DNA of 64,000 bases. Source: CAIUMH01 sp963758555. GTDB lineage: Bacteria > Actinomycetota > Acidimicrobiia > Acidimicrobiales > RAAP-2. The notes under the pieces were generated by a model that saw nothing but the letters and a program-made list of their open reading frames with translations, was not told the origin of the DNA and did not search any database. Each line of letters starts with the position of its first letter. The stretch's first letter is position 1. Where the stretch lies: positions 1 to 64,000 of the forward strand of contig CAVWVW010000004.1 of NCBI GenBank assembly GCA_963758555.1, in the 5' to 3' direction. This document shows, piece by piece, positions 52,260 to 64,000 of this stretch. Made by a program: the position numbers and the translations under genes.

Positions 52260-55200
52260 TTAGGCGCCGGCCGTGGCGCCACCGCCCAACTCAGTCTCGT
52301 CCGTCGACGGAGCTTCGCCCGTCCACGAGGCGCTGATCTCAAGGGACTCGTCGGTCCCCTCGAAGCCCTCGAGGAGCCAAGCCGCCAAGTCATCTTCCTC
52401 GGTGCCGTAGGCAGCAAGGGGCTCAGCGTCAGGCAGGTCGAGACGGATCGAGCGGTAGTCCTCCATGCCCGAACCCGCCGGGATGAGCTTGCCGATGATG
52501 ATGTTCTCCTTCAACCCGTAGAGGTTGTCGGAGCGACCCTCGATGGCCGCCTCGGTCAGCACTCGGGTCGTCTCCTGGAAGGAGGCGGCCGAGAGCCAGC
52601 TGTCGGTGGCTAGCGACGCCTTCGTGATGCCCATCAGCTCGATGCGTGCCTCAGCCGGGCGCTTGCCCTCTGCGACGAGCTCACGGTTGACCTCGACGTA
52701 GACGGCGGCGTCGACCTGCTGGCCAGGCAGGAACGGGCTGTCGCCCGGCTCTGCCACGTTGCGACGACGGAGCATCTGGCGAACGATGAGCTCGATGTGC
52801 TTGTCGTGGATCGACACACCCTGGTCGCGGTAGACCTTCTGGACCTCTTCGACGAGGTACTGCTGGGTCTCACGCTCTCCGCGAACCTCGACGAGCTCCT
52901 TGGGATCCTTCGGACCCTCGACCAGCGCATCGCCAGCGACGACCTCTTGGCCGTCGGTGACCTCAAGGTGCGCCCTGAGCGGCACGGACTCGAGCTGCTC
53001 TTCACCATCGTCAGCGACGATGGTGATGTCACGGCCCGACTCGTTCTCCTCGATGCGCACGACACCTGAGTGCTGCGCCAAGATCGCCGCGCCCTTCGGG
53101 GTGCGAGCCTCGAAGAGCTCGACGACGCGAGGCAGACCGTGGGTGATGTCCGATCCCGCCACACCACCGGCGTGGAAGGTACGCATCGTCAGCTGGGTGC
53201 CAGGCTCACCGATCGACTGCGCCGCGATGACGCCGACTGCCTCACCGAGCTCGATGAGGTTGCCGGTGGCCAGCGACTGGCCGTAGCAGGCGATGCAGAT
53301 GCCCTTGGCCGCTTCACACGTCAGCGTGGAGCGGACCCGGATGCGATCGACGGCGGGGTCGTCGCGCATGGCGTCGACGTGCGTGTCGAGGAGCATCGTG
53401 CCAGCCGGGATCGTCGTCTTGTCGCTGAGCACGACGTCGTCGGCGAGCACACGGCCGTAGGCGCGGGTCTCGAGGTACGAGCGAGTTCCCGAGGTGTCGG
53501 GCTCGACGTTCTCGATCCAGATGCCACGAGTGGTCTCACAGTCATCCTGGCGGATGATGAGCTCCTGGGCCACGTCGACGAGGCGGCGTGTCAGGTACCC
53601 GGAGTCAGCCGTACGAAGAGCGGTGTCAGCCAAGCCCTTGCGAGCCCCGTGGGTGGAGATGAAGTACTCGAGCACGCTCAGGCCCTCACGGAACGAGGAC
53701 TTGATCGGCCTCGGGATCATCTCACCACGAGGGTTCGACACCAGACCCTTCATGCCCGCGATCTGACGGATCTGCTGCGAGTTCCCTCGAGCACCCGAGT
53801 CGACCATCATGTTGAGCGGGTTGAACTTGATCTTCTCCAGGTTCGCGTCCATGGCCCGACCGACGTCAGAGTTGGCGGACGTCCAGATCTCCACTTCCTT
53901 CTGGCGACGCTCGTCGTCCGTGATGATGCCCCGCTTGTACTGGGTCTCGGCCTTCTCGGCTTCCTTCTCGTAGCGGTCCAGGATCGCTGCCTTCTCCGGC
54001 GGCGTCTGGACGTCGTTGATCGAGATGGTGAGACCCGACTGCGCCGCGTAGCGGAAGCCAAGCGACTTGATGCGGTCAAGCGACGCGGCGACCTCCTTGC
54101 GACCCCAACCAGCGCTCAGCTCCTCGACAATCGTGGCGATCGGCGTGGTGCGCTTCGAGATCAGGTCGTTGACGAAGCGGAACTGCGTGGGCAGACCCTC
54201 GTTGAAGAGCACACGGCCCGGGGTCGTGATGACGCTGTAGTGACCAGCTTCGTCGGCCTCGATGCCGGCGGCGATGAGCCGGCCCTCCAAGGTCGATCCG
54301 ACAGCAGGGCGGAGCTCGATCTCGGCGTGCAGGTTGACGTCGCCGGCGTCGAGCGCCGCCTCGATCTCATAGGAGTGTCGGTAGACACCGCCCTTGCCCT
54401 GTGCCTCATCGATCTCCAAGGTCAGGTAGTAGCCACCAAAGACCATGTCCTGTGAGGGCACGGTGATCGGGCGACCGGTAGCCGGGGAGAGGATGTTGTT
54501 GGCACTGAGCATCAGCACACGTGCCTCAGCCTGCGCCTCCGCAGACAGCGGCAGGTGCACTGCCATCTGGTCCCCGTCGAAGTCGGCGTTGAAGGCGGTG
54601 CAGACCAAGGGGTGGACCTGGATGGCCTTGCCCTCGACCAGCTGGGGCTCGAAGGCCTGGATGCCGAGTCGGTGCAGCGTCGGTGCCCGGTTGAGCAGCA
54701 CCGGGTGCTCCTTGATGACGTCCTCCAAGACGTCCCACACCTGGGGCTTGCGGCGTTCCACCATGCGCTTGGCCGACTTGATGTTCTGAGCCAGCTCCTT
54801 GTCGACGAGCCGCTTCATGACGAAGGGCTTGAAGAGCTCGAGCGCCATCAGCTTGGGCAGGCCGCACTGGTGGAGCAGGAGGTTCGGGCCGACCACGATG
54901 ACCGAGCGGCCCGAGTAGTCGACGCGCTTGCCGAGCAGGTTCTGACGGAACCGACCCTGCTTGCCCTTGAGCATGTCAGAGAGCGACTTGAGCGGGCGGT
55001 TGCCCGGACCGGTCACCGGACGGCCACGACGGCCGTTGTCGAACAGCGCGTCGACGGCCTCTTGGAGCATCCGCTTCTCGTTGTTCACGATGATCTCGGG
55101 CGCACCGAGGTCGAGCAGGCGCTTCAGTCGGTTGTTCCGGTTGATGACGCGGCGGTACAGGTCGTTGAGGTCAGAGGTGGCAAAGCGGCCACCATCGAGC

Positions 55201-56246
55201 TGGACCATCGGACGCAGGTCCGGCGGGATGACAGGGACGGCACCGAGCACCATGGCCGCGGGGTCGTTGATCCGACGCCCGTGCTCGTCACGGCGGTTGA
55301 AGGCCGACACGATCTTGAGGCGCTTGATGGCCTTCTGGCGACGCTGGGCCGAGAGCGGCTTGCGACCATCCGCGGCCTCAACCTGCTCGCGGCAGCTTGA
55401 TCTCTTCGGCGTCAAGGTCGATGCGGTCGATCAGCTGCGTGATCGTCTCGGCACCCATGCCGCCTTCGAAGTAGTCCTCGTAGCGGATGCGCAGCTCACG
55501 CCACAGCAGCTCGTCCTCGATGATCTTGCGGCTGTGGAGGCTCTTGAACTCAGCGAGGGCGCGGTTGGCGATGTCGACCTCTTCGTCGGCACGCTCGCGC
55601 ACCGCGCCGATCTCCTTCTCGACAGCCTTCTGGCGCGCCTTGATCTCTGCGTCCTTGGCCCCCGACTTCTCGAGCTCGACGAGCTCTGCCTCAAGGGCCT
55701 TGAAGCGACGGTCGACCTCGAGGTCACGACGCTTCTCGATCTCGCCGACCTCTTCGCGCAGCTCGGTCTCGAGCTCCGGCAGGTCATTGTGACGCTTGTC
55801 CTCGTCGACGTAGGTGACGAGGTTGGCTGCGAAGTAGATGACCTTCTCGAGCTGCTTGGCCTTGAGCTCCTCGCGCGGCTCGGTGCCCATGAGCAGGTAC
55901 GCGAGCCATGACCTGGTGCCACGCAGGTACCAGATGTGCACGACCGGCGCGGCGAGCTCGATGTGGCCCATGCGCTCGCGGCGCACCTTCGAACGAGTGA
56001 CCTCGACGCCACAGCGCTCGCAGATGATGCCCTTGAAGCGCACCCGCTTGTACTTGCCGCAGTAGCACTCCCAGTCCTTGGTCGGACCGAAGATCTTCTC
56101 GCAGAAGAGACCGTCCTTCTCGGGACGAAGCGTGCGGTAGTTGATGGTCTCGGGCTTCTTGACCTCGCCGTTCGACCAGCCGCGGATCGAGTCCGCCGTA
56201 GCCAGACCGATCCTGAGCTGCTCGAAGGTGTTCACGTCCAGCTTCG

Positions 56247-56250
<4 letters not shown>
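52260..56250 (-). CDS. rpoC: RNA polymerase beta' subunit (frameshifted in this sequence)
   Basis: The catalytic subunit starts MTKLDVNTFEQLRIGLATAD and has the N-terminal zinc ribbon (CYCGKYKR and CERCGVEV). The first frame is lost after DAEEIKL at about 55390-55393, where one base is extra. The second frame resumes REQVEAADGRKPLSAQRRQK and holds NADFDGDQMAVHLPLS with the three catalytic Asp. The trigger loop and C-terminal TMRTFHAGGVAGSDITHGLP follow. The total is about 1329 residues. ATG 56250 overlaps the rpoB stop as ATGA. Confidence 0.97.
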
Positions 56251-59840
<3,590 letters not shown>

Positions 59841-59998
59841 CGGCTTATTCCTCCCTGGTGGGGTACTGCTTGGGATGGCTTGGGGACGACTGATCTAGCT
59901 ATGCGGCGAACGGGGCAACGCCAGGCTCCGCCGTTGGGACGCGCGCGGCAGCAGGAGCTGCTGCGACGAAGGCAGACGGAGAAAGCACGGCTCAGTCG

Positions 59999-60027
59999 AT
60001 GCTAGCGGTGATTCGAGGAGAGCACAA
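59999..60027 (-). promoter_or_regulatory. Candidate promoter of rpoBC
   Basis: Minus-strand TTGTGC (60027-60022), 17-bp spacer and TAGCAT (60004-59999). The -10 is the same as at rplM and rpsL. The predicted leader to the rpoB TTG start is about 150 bases. Confidence 0.55.
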
Positions 60028-60079
60028 CAGGGGCCTGCGGGAGTCCCCGCAAGCGCCCCAAGGAGCCCTTGTGCTGTTG
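60021..60079 (-). promoter_or_regulatory. Branched inverted-repeat element upstream of rpoB
   Basis: AGCACAA (60021-60027) can pair with TTGTGCT (60069-60075), or CAACAG (60024-60029) with CTGTTG (60074-60079); the two pairings exclude each other. An inner stem GCGGG/CCCGC (60037-60041 with 60046-60050) lies between. It overlaps the rpoB -35. Read from the rplJL promoter it could act as an attenuator; that is inference. Confidence 0.4.
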
Positions 60080-60121
60080 GTGACCCTAGAGAGGGCCTCC
60101 GTCTGCGTCAAGGACCCGACG

Positions 60122-60144
60122 CCTGGCCACATGAGGTGGCCAGG
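60122..60144 (-). terminator. Hairpin after rplL (terminator or attenuator)
   Basis: CCTGGCCAC (60122-60130) and GTGGCCAGG (60136-60144) form a perfect 9-bp stem with a five-base loop, 25 bases past the rplL stop. It lacks a strong T tract, as expected for a partial terminator between rplJL and rpoBC. Confidence 0.6.
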
Positions 60145-60168
60145 GCCGGGCTCCCGGCAAAGAGCCGG

Positions 60169-60564
60169 CTACTTGAGTTCGACGGTGGCGCCGGCGCCCT
60201 CGAGGGCAGCCTTCGCCTTCTCGGCGTCTTCCTTCGACGCCTTCTCGAGGACGGGCTTCGGAGCCGAGTCGACGAGGTCCTTGGCCTCTTTGAGGCCGAG
60301 GCTGGTCAAGGAGCGGACCTCCTTGATGACCTGGATCTTCTTCTCACCAGCTGAGGTGAGGATGACGTCGAAGTCGCTCTGCTCCTCAGCAGCGGCCTCG
60401 CCGCCACCAGCGCCAGCAGCTGCGGGTGCGGCGGCTGCGGCCACGGGGGCGGCGGCGGTCACGCCGAAGCGCTCTTCGAAGTCGCTCAGCAGCTCGCTGA
60501 GCTCGATCACGCTGAGCTCGGCGATGCCGTCGAGGATCTGGTCCTTGGTCAGGGTGCCTGCCAT
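60169..60564 (-). CDS. rplL: Ribosomal protein L7/L12
   Basis: The 131-residue stalk protein has the N-terminal dimer helix region LTKDQILDGIAELSVIELSE, an Ala-rich hinge AAAPVAAAAAPAAAGAGGG (about 37-55) and the C-terminal factor-binding domain with EKKIQVIKEVRSLTSLGLKE and AKDLVDSAPKPVLE. It recruits EF-Tu and EF-G. Confidence 0.97.
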   Translation of the reverse strand: MAGTLTKDQILDGIAELSVIELSELLSDFEERFGVTAAAPVAAAAAPAAAGAGGGEAAAEEQSDFDVILTSAGEKKIQVIKEVRSLTSLGLKEAKDLVDSAPKPVLEKASKEDAEKAKAALEGAGATVELK

Positions 60565-60606
60565 GGGTATTCCTTTCGTTTATCGATCAGGTGTGTTGGT
60601 TGGGAA

Positions 60607-61386
60607 TCAGGATTCGTCGGTCGAGGCCTCTGCGTCAGCAGGGGTCTCGTCGTGCGGGGCATCGTCGTGCGGGGCATCGTCGTGCGGGGCATCGTCGCTC
60701 GGCGCGTCAGCGGCGACCGGCTCCTCGGCTGGTGCCTCGTCCGCTGCCACCTCGATCGCTTCGTCCTCCGCAGGAGCCTCGACGGCGGCGTCCTCGACGG
60801 CGGCCTCAGTGACCTCGGCATCGGCGGCGGCGTCGGTGGGTGCTGCTTCGACGGGAGCCTCTTCGGCAGGCAACGACTCGATGAGCGCCTTGAGGCCGTA
60901 GGCGAAGCTCTGCGGCACGGCCTTCATCAGCCCAGCCATGGTCTGCATCGGCGAGGCGATCAGGCCGGCGAGACGGGCCAAGAGCACGTCGCGGCTCGGC
61001 AGGTCAGCCAGCGCCTTGAGCGAGCTGGTGTCGAGGGCCGCGCCGTCGAGCACGCCGCCCTTGACGATCAGGGCCGGGTTCTCAGCAGCGAAGTCCTTGA
61101 GCGCCTTGGCGACGGCGCTGACGTCGCCCTGGATGAAGGCGATGCCGGTGGGGCCGACGAGCAGCTCGCCGAGCGCCTCGTGATCGGTGCCGGCGATGGC
61201 CCGACGCACCAGCGTGTTCTTGAAGATCTTGAAATCGCCACCTGCGGAGCGCAGGACCTTGCGAAGGGCAGCCATCTCGGCCACGGTGAGCCCACGGTAC
61301 TCAGCGACGACCGAGGCGTTCGAGTCACCGAGGCGCTCGCGCACCTCATCGATGACAGCGACCTTGTCGGGCTTGGGGTTGTCCAT
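60607..61386 (-). CDS. rplJ: Ribosomal protein L10 with long acidic C-terminal tail
   Basis: L10 anchors the L7/L12 stalk. ATG 61386 gives MDNPKPDKVAVIDEVRERLG, VVAEYRGLTVAEMAALRKVL, FKIFKNTLVRRAIAGTDHEA and the L12-binding helix region around MKAVPQSFAYGLKALIESLP (about 155-175). The last 84 residues or so (from PAEEAPVEAAPTDAAADAEV) are Asp/Glu/Ala-rich and include three DDAPH copies. Typical L10 ends near residue 175. GGTGGAGGACG precedes the start. The frame is open further upstream, but the leader there looks like RNA structure. Confidence 0.95.
   Translation of the reverse strand: MDNPKPDKVAVIDEVRERLGDSNASVVAEYRGLTVAEMAALRKVLRSAGGDFKIFKNTLVRRAIAGTDHEALGELLVGPTGIAFIQGDVSAVAKALKDFAAENPALIVKGGVLDGAALDTSSLKALADLPSRDVLLARLAGLIASPMQTMAGLMKAVPQSFAYGLKALIESLPAEEAPVEAAPTDAAADAEVTEAAVEDAAVEAPAEDEAIEVAADEAPAEEPVAADAPSDDAPHDDAPHDDAPHDETPADAEASTDES
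60652..60696 (-). repeat. Three perfect 15-bp tandem repeats inside rplJ
   Basis: GTGCGGGGCATCGTC occurs three times end to end at 60652-60666, 60667-60681 and 60682-60696. In frame it encodes the DDAPH units of the L10 tail. The length is a multiple of three, so unit number could vary without breaking the gene. Confidence 0.93.
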
Positions 61387-61592
61387 CTCTCGTCCTCCAC
61401 CGGTTTCGCCGGCATCGGGGCCTCGGGCCTCCGGGAGACGAGCAAGACGGTCACAGAGCGTCGCTCTGTCGTCGTCCACCTCGTCAGGCGAGCACACTGC
61501 GCTCTTTACGCCACCTCTCGGCGGCACCGGATGTCTCTGGCGTCGAATCTTCGTACTGGTGCAGAGGACCGAAGCCATCCGCAGGAGGCATC
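61387..61592 (-). ncRNA. Putative L10 leader RNA (rplJ 5' leader)
   Basis: About 200 bases lie between the candidate promoter and the rplJ start. The minus-strand RNA can form CCGCC-GAGA-GGUGG (extendable on both sides, at about 61507-61532) with a GNRA-type tetraloop, and ACAGAGC/GCUCUGU at 61453-61469. The place and structure fit the ribosomal L10 leader, where L10(L12) binds its own mRNA. I could not align it to the family model, so the assignment rests on position, length and stems. Confidence 0.5.
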
Positions 61593-61621
61593 ACCCTAGC
61601 GCCCGAACGGGCACCGGGCAA
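61593..61621 (-). promoter_or_regulatory. Candidate promoter of rplJ-rplL
   Basis: Minus-strand TTGCCC (61621-61616), 17-bp spacer and TAGGGT (61598-61593), 7 bases after the rplA stop. The spacer contains GCCCG-TT-CGGGC, which might also serve as the rplKA terminator stem. Confidence 0.55.
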
Positions 61622-61627
61622 GGCAGC

Positions 61628-62347
61628 TCAGGCGGTTGCCAGCGCCTCTTCGGTCTCTCGGGTCTGGGCCGGGTCGACCTTGACGCCGGGGCCCATGGTC
61701 GAGCTCAGCGTGACCGAGAGCAGGTAGCGACCCTTGGCGGACGCGGGCTTCGCACGCAGGAGCTCATCGATGACGGCGCGCACGTTCGAGAGCAGGTCCT
61801 CTTGTGAGAACGAGACCTTGCCCACTGGCACGTGGATGTTGCCCACCTTGTCGGTGCGGTACTCGATCTTGCCGGCCTTGAACTCAGCGACGGCCTTGGC
61901 GGTGTCGGCGCTCACGGTGCCGGTCTTCGGGTTCGGCATGAGCCCGCGGGGACCGAGCACACGACCGAGCGTGCCCACCTGGGCCATCAGGTCCGGGGTG
62001 GCGATGACCACGTCGAAGTCCAAGAAGCCCTCGGCCACCTGGGCCACGAGGTCGTCTGCGCCCACGATGTCGGCGCCTGCGTCACGCGCCTCGGTGGCCT
62101 GGTCGCCACTGGCGAAGACAGCCACGCGCACCGCCTTGCCGATGCCGGCAGGCAACGAGAGCGAGCCGCGCACGATCTGCTCTGCCTTGCGAGGGTCGAC
62201 GCCCAGCTGGGCGGCGAGCTCGACGGTCTCGTCGAACTTGGCGGTGGACAGCTCTTTGACCTTGGCGACCGCCTCGGCGACCGAGTGGAGGCGCTCCCGA
62301 TCGGCAGCTTTGAGTGCGTCGTTGTACTTCTTGCCGTGCTGGCTCAT
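61628..62347 (-). CDS. rplA: Ribosomal protein L1
   Basis: The 239-residue protein has KFDETVELAAQLGVDPRKAE and QIVRGSLSLPAGIGKAVRVA, the second domain with GRVLGPRGLMPNPKTGTVSA and DKVGNIHVPVGKVSF. It binds 23S rRNA at the E-site stalk and in many bacteria represses rplKA. It follows rplK by 38 bases. Confidence 0.97.
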   Translation of the reverse strand: MSQHGKKYNDALKAADRERLHSVAEAVAKVKELSTAKFDETVELAAQLGVDPRKAEQIVRGSLSLPAGIGKAVRVAVFASGDQATEARDAGADIVGADDLVAQVAEGFLDFDVVIATPDLMAQVGTLGRVLGPRGLMPNPKTGTVSADTAKAVAEFKAGKIEYRTDKVGNIHVPVGKVSFSQEDLLSNVRAVIDELLRAKPASAKGRYLLSVTLSSTMGPGVKVDPAQTRETEEALATA

Positions 62348-62385
62348 GATCTCAATTCCCTCTGGTTCTTCGTTCTCGTGACTTG

Positions 62386-62814
62386 TCAGCCTGCGACCTG
62401 GATGCCCATGGAGCGGGCCGTGCCTGCAACCTGGAGCTTCGCTGCCTCCAGGTCGTCGGTGTTGAGGTCAGGCAGCTTCGTGGAGGCGATCTCGGCGATC
62501 TGCGCGTCGGTCACGCTGCCGGCCGACTCGCGTCCTGCCATCTGGGCGCCCTTGGCGAGCCCAGCAGCCTGGCGGAGCAGCACCGGCGTCGGCGGGGTCT
62601 TGAGGATGAAGCTGAACGAGCGATCCTCGTAGATCGAGATCTCGACCGGGATGGTTGAGCCACGCATCGATTCGGTCTTCTCGTTGTACTGCTTGCAGAA
62701 GTCCATGGTCTGGATGCCATGGGGTCCGAGGGCGGTGCCCACCGGGGGCGCGGGGGTTGCCCCTCCGGCCTCGAGCTGGATCTTGACGACGGCGATGACG
62801 TTCTTGGGAGCCAT
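62386..62814 (-). CDS. rplK: Ribosomal protein L11
   Basis: The 142-residue protein has IAVVKIQLEAGGATPAPPVG, TALGPHGIQTMDFCKQYNEK and LKTPPTPVLLRQAAGLAKGA. The C-terminal rRNA-binding domain ends ARSMGIQVAG. It forms the GTPase-associated centre, the thiostrepton site, and follows nusG by 45 bases. Confidence 0.97.
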   Translation of the reverse strand: MAPKNVIAVVKIQLEAGGATPAPPVGTALGPHGIQTMDFCKQYNEKTESMRGSTIPVEISIYEDRSFSFILKTPPTPVLLRQAAGLAKGAQMAGRESAGSVTDAQIAEIASTKLPDLNTDDLEAAKLQVAGTARSMGIQVAG

Positions 62815-62859
62815 GGTGCTTCTTTCCTTGTGTTCGTTCGTGTGCGACCGACAGGCGGT

Positions 62860-63612
62860 CTAGAGCTTTGCGACCTGAGAGAACTCGAGCTCGACCGGGG
62901 TCTCTCGGCCGAAGATGTTGACCAGCACCTTGAGCTTGAGCTGGTCCTCGTTGATCTCGTCGATCTGGCCGGAGAAGTCGGCGAAGGGGCCTTCCTTGAC
63001 CCTGACCGTCTCGCCCAGCTCGTACTCGAAGCGTGGACGCGAGCGCTTGGCCGGAGCCTGCTCTCCCCCAACGACCTCGACGTGCAGGATCCCCTCGACC
63101 TCTTTGCGAGACAGCGGCACCGGCCGCGTCCCTGAGCCCACGAACCCGGTGACCCCAGGCGTGCCGCGCACGGCGCCCCAGGACTCGTCGTCGAGCTCCA
63201 TGCGCACGAGGATGTAGCCGGGGAAGACCTTCTTCGACACGGTGACCTTCTTGCCACCCTTGAACTCGACGACGTCCTCCATCGGGATCACGATCTCGTA
63301 GACCGAGTCCTCCATGGCCCGAGACGTGACCACGTTCTCGAGGTTGCCCTTCACCTTGTTCTCGTAGCCCGAATAGGTGTGGACCACGTACCAGCGACCG
63401 GGGCGGTCGAAGGGGCTCTCGACGCGGGGAGCCTCGTCTTCATCGTCATACTCGTCGTCGTACTCGGCCTCTTCGTTGAGCGTGACGTCGACCTCGATGA
63501 CGCTCTCGTCATCGTTCTGGAGAACCGCCTCGACCTCGACCACGATCTCTTCGACGTCGGTCGCGACGACCCCGTCGGTGCTCTGCTCGCTGAACTCGTT
63601 GTCAATCGTCAT
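62860..63612 (-). CDS. nusG: Transcription antitermination factor NusG, with acidic N-terminal extension
   Basis: The 250-residue protein couples RNA polymerase to Rho or the ribosome. Residues 1-70 are strongly acidic (VEEIVVEVEAVLQNDDESVI, EEAEYDDEYDDEDEAPRVES), a feature of actinobacterial NusG. The NGN domain follows with RWYVVHTYSGYENKVKGNLE and VFPGYILVRMELDDESWGAV, then the KOW domain with GETVRVKEGPFADFSGQIDE. It lies 24 bases after secE. Confidence 0.96.
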   Translation of the reverse strand: MTIDNEFSEQSTDGVVATDVEEIVVEVEAVLQNDDESVIEVDVTLNEEAEYDDEYDDEDEAPRVESPFDRPGRWYVVHTYSGYENKVKGNLENVVTSRAMEDSVYEIVIPMEDVVEFKGGKKVTVSKKVFPGYILVRMELDDESWGAVRGTPGVTGFVGSGTRPVPLSRKEVEGILHVEVVGGEQAPAKRSRPRFEYELGETVRVKEGPFADFSGQIDEINEDQLKLKVLVNIFGRETPVELEFSQVAKL

Positions 63613-63636
63613 GTCGATGCCGTTCGCTCGTCGTAC

Positions 63637-63936
63637 TTACTTCGTGAAAAAGAACAGGACGAACTTCCCGAAGAGGAAGTTCAACCCGAAGATGAGGCTG
63701 GTCATGACCACCAAGACGAACAGCGTGATGCTCGTGTAGTTGATGATCTCGGGTCGGGTCGGCCACGAGACCTGGCGCATCTCCTCGCGCACCTCGCGGA
63801 AGAACTGCCTGAGACCGGCTCGCTTGCGAGGCGCCCGCCGCTGGGTCTGCGCAGCCTGGGCGCGGCTCTTGCCGCCGCCTGTCCCGTCAGGGCTCGCACC
63901 CTGACGCTGCATCATGCGCTTCTGCTCGCGGTTCAC
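63637..63936 (-). CDS. secE: Preprotein translocase subunit SecE
   Basis: The 99-residue protein has a polar N-terminus (MNREQKRMMQRQGASPDGTG), then the conserved amphipathic FFREVREEMRQVSWPTRPEI and one membrane helix at about 68-92. It clamps SecY in the Sec translocon. Start GTG 63936 follows AAGGGAT. The 64 bases to the window edge hold no gene I can identify. Confidence 0.93.
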   Translation of the reverse strand: MNREQKRMMQRQGASPDGTGGGKSRAQAAQTQRRAPRKRAGLRQFFREVREEMRQVSWPTRPEIINYTSITLFVLVVMTSLIFGLNFLFGKFVLFFFTK

Positions 63937-64000
63937 TCTGATCCCTTGTGGTCGGGCTATGTCGTTCGTTCTCGGCCGCTTGGCAGCGACGAGCAGGGCA

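Larger units (their letters stand above)
59841..60168. other. rplL-rpoB intergenic region
   Basis: These 328 bases hold no coding frame of note. From the rplL side they contain a terminator-like hairpin (60122-60144), a small CCGGG/CCCGG stem (60146-60157), a branched inverted-repeat region (60021-60079) and a candidate rpoB promoter (59999-60027). The remainder is a leader of about 150 bases rich in short repeats. The layout fits partial termination between rplL and rpoB with re-initiation. Confidence 0.55.

Noticed and set aside
60652..60696. Direct repeats as a possible CRISPR array
   Set aside because: The 15-bp units are contiguous without spacers and encode part of the L10 tail.
63937..64000. 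tRNA-Trp expected upstream of secE
   Set aside because: No acceptor-stem, T-loop (GGTTCRA) or CCA-adjacent sequence is visible in the 64 bases available.

Overview
The window reads as a chromosomal core segment of a high-GC actinobacterium. Supporting this are GTG/TTG start codons and dense ATGA/GTGA stop-start overlaps, a GuaB3-type IMP dehydrogenase beside guaA, the decaprenylphosphoryl-arabinose genes (ubiA-type DPPR synthase, dprE1, dprE2) known from arabinan-making Actinobacteria, and HrcA/CIRCE control of groESL. Zinc-ligand (four-Cys) forms of S4, L36 and S14 make Mycobacterium or Streptomyces unlikely; an Acidimicrobiia-like lineage is my best guess, by inference only. Almost every gene lies on the minus strand.

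Region by region (listed in ascending coordinates; minus-strand transcription runs the other way): 1-1239 holds sucD (start only) and sucC. 1628-4626 (+) is the DPA module ubiA-dprE1-dprE2. It meets a convergent minus-strand group: a coiled-coil protein, a GT2 glycosyltransferase and an exported NAGPA-type phosphodiester glycosidase (4645-7225). 7279-13189 holds pcrA/uvrD, guaA, guaB3 and a CoA-type Nudix hydrolase. 13308-15335 is groEL-groES, preceded by two tandem CIRCE operators. Two RDD membrane paralogues follow, and then a long overlapping array: pdxH, tsaD, rimI, tsaB, tsaE, type-4 UDG, alr, nnr, acpS, glmS, glmM, rpsI, rplM, truA, rplQ, rpoA, rpsD, rpsK, rpsM, rpmJ, infA (16614-31783).

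Between infA and map sits a non-ribosomal insert: a plus-strand GT-C-like polytopic membrane protein and a minus-strand membrane-anchored exported protein (32005-34908). The ribosomal block then continues with map-adk-secY and the spc genes, the S10 genes, tuf-fusA-rpsG-rpsL (str), rpoC-rpoB, rplL-rplJ, rplA-rplK and nusG-secE to the right edge. Four promoters for these operons (rplM, rpsL, rpoB, rplJ) share TTGnnC at -35, a 17-18 bp spacer and TAGCAT or TAGGGT at -10.

Two themes recur. First, at least eleven essential genes (sucC, dprE2, alr, glmS, adk, secY, rplE, rpsC, rplV, rplB, rpoC) are each broken by one or more single-base indels while both halves keep family sequence. This points to consensus errors in the assembly, not gene decay, so I annotate them as CDS. 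Second, several translation/transcription proteins carry acidic low-complexity extensions: the C-termini of S3, L22 and L10, and the N-terminus of NusG. I found no mobile element, CRISPR array, tRNA or rRNA, and no clear undescribed multi-gene system. The most interesting leads are the acidic ribosomal tails, the Cys-to-Ala change in DprE1, the duplicated CIRCE promoter unit and the membrane-gene insert inside the ribosomal cluster.
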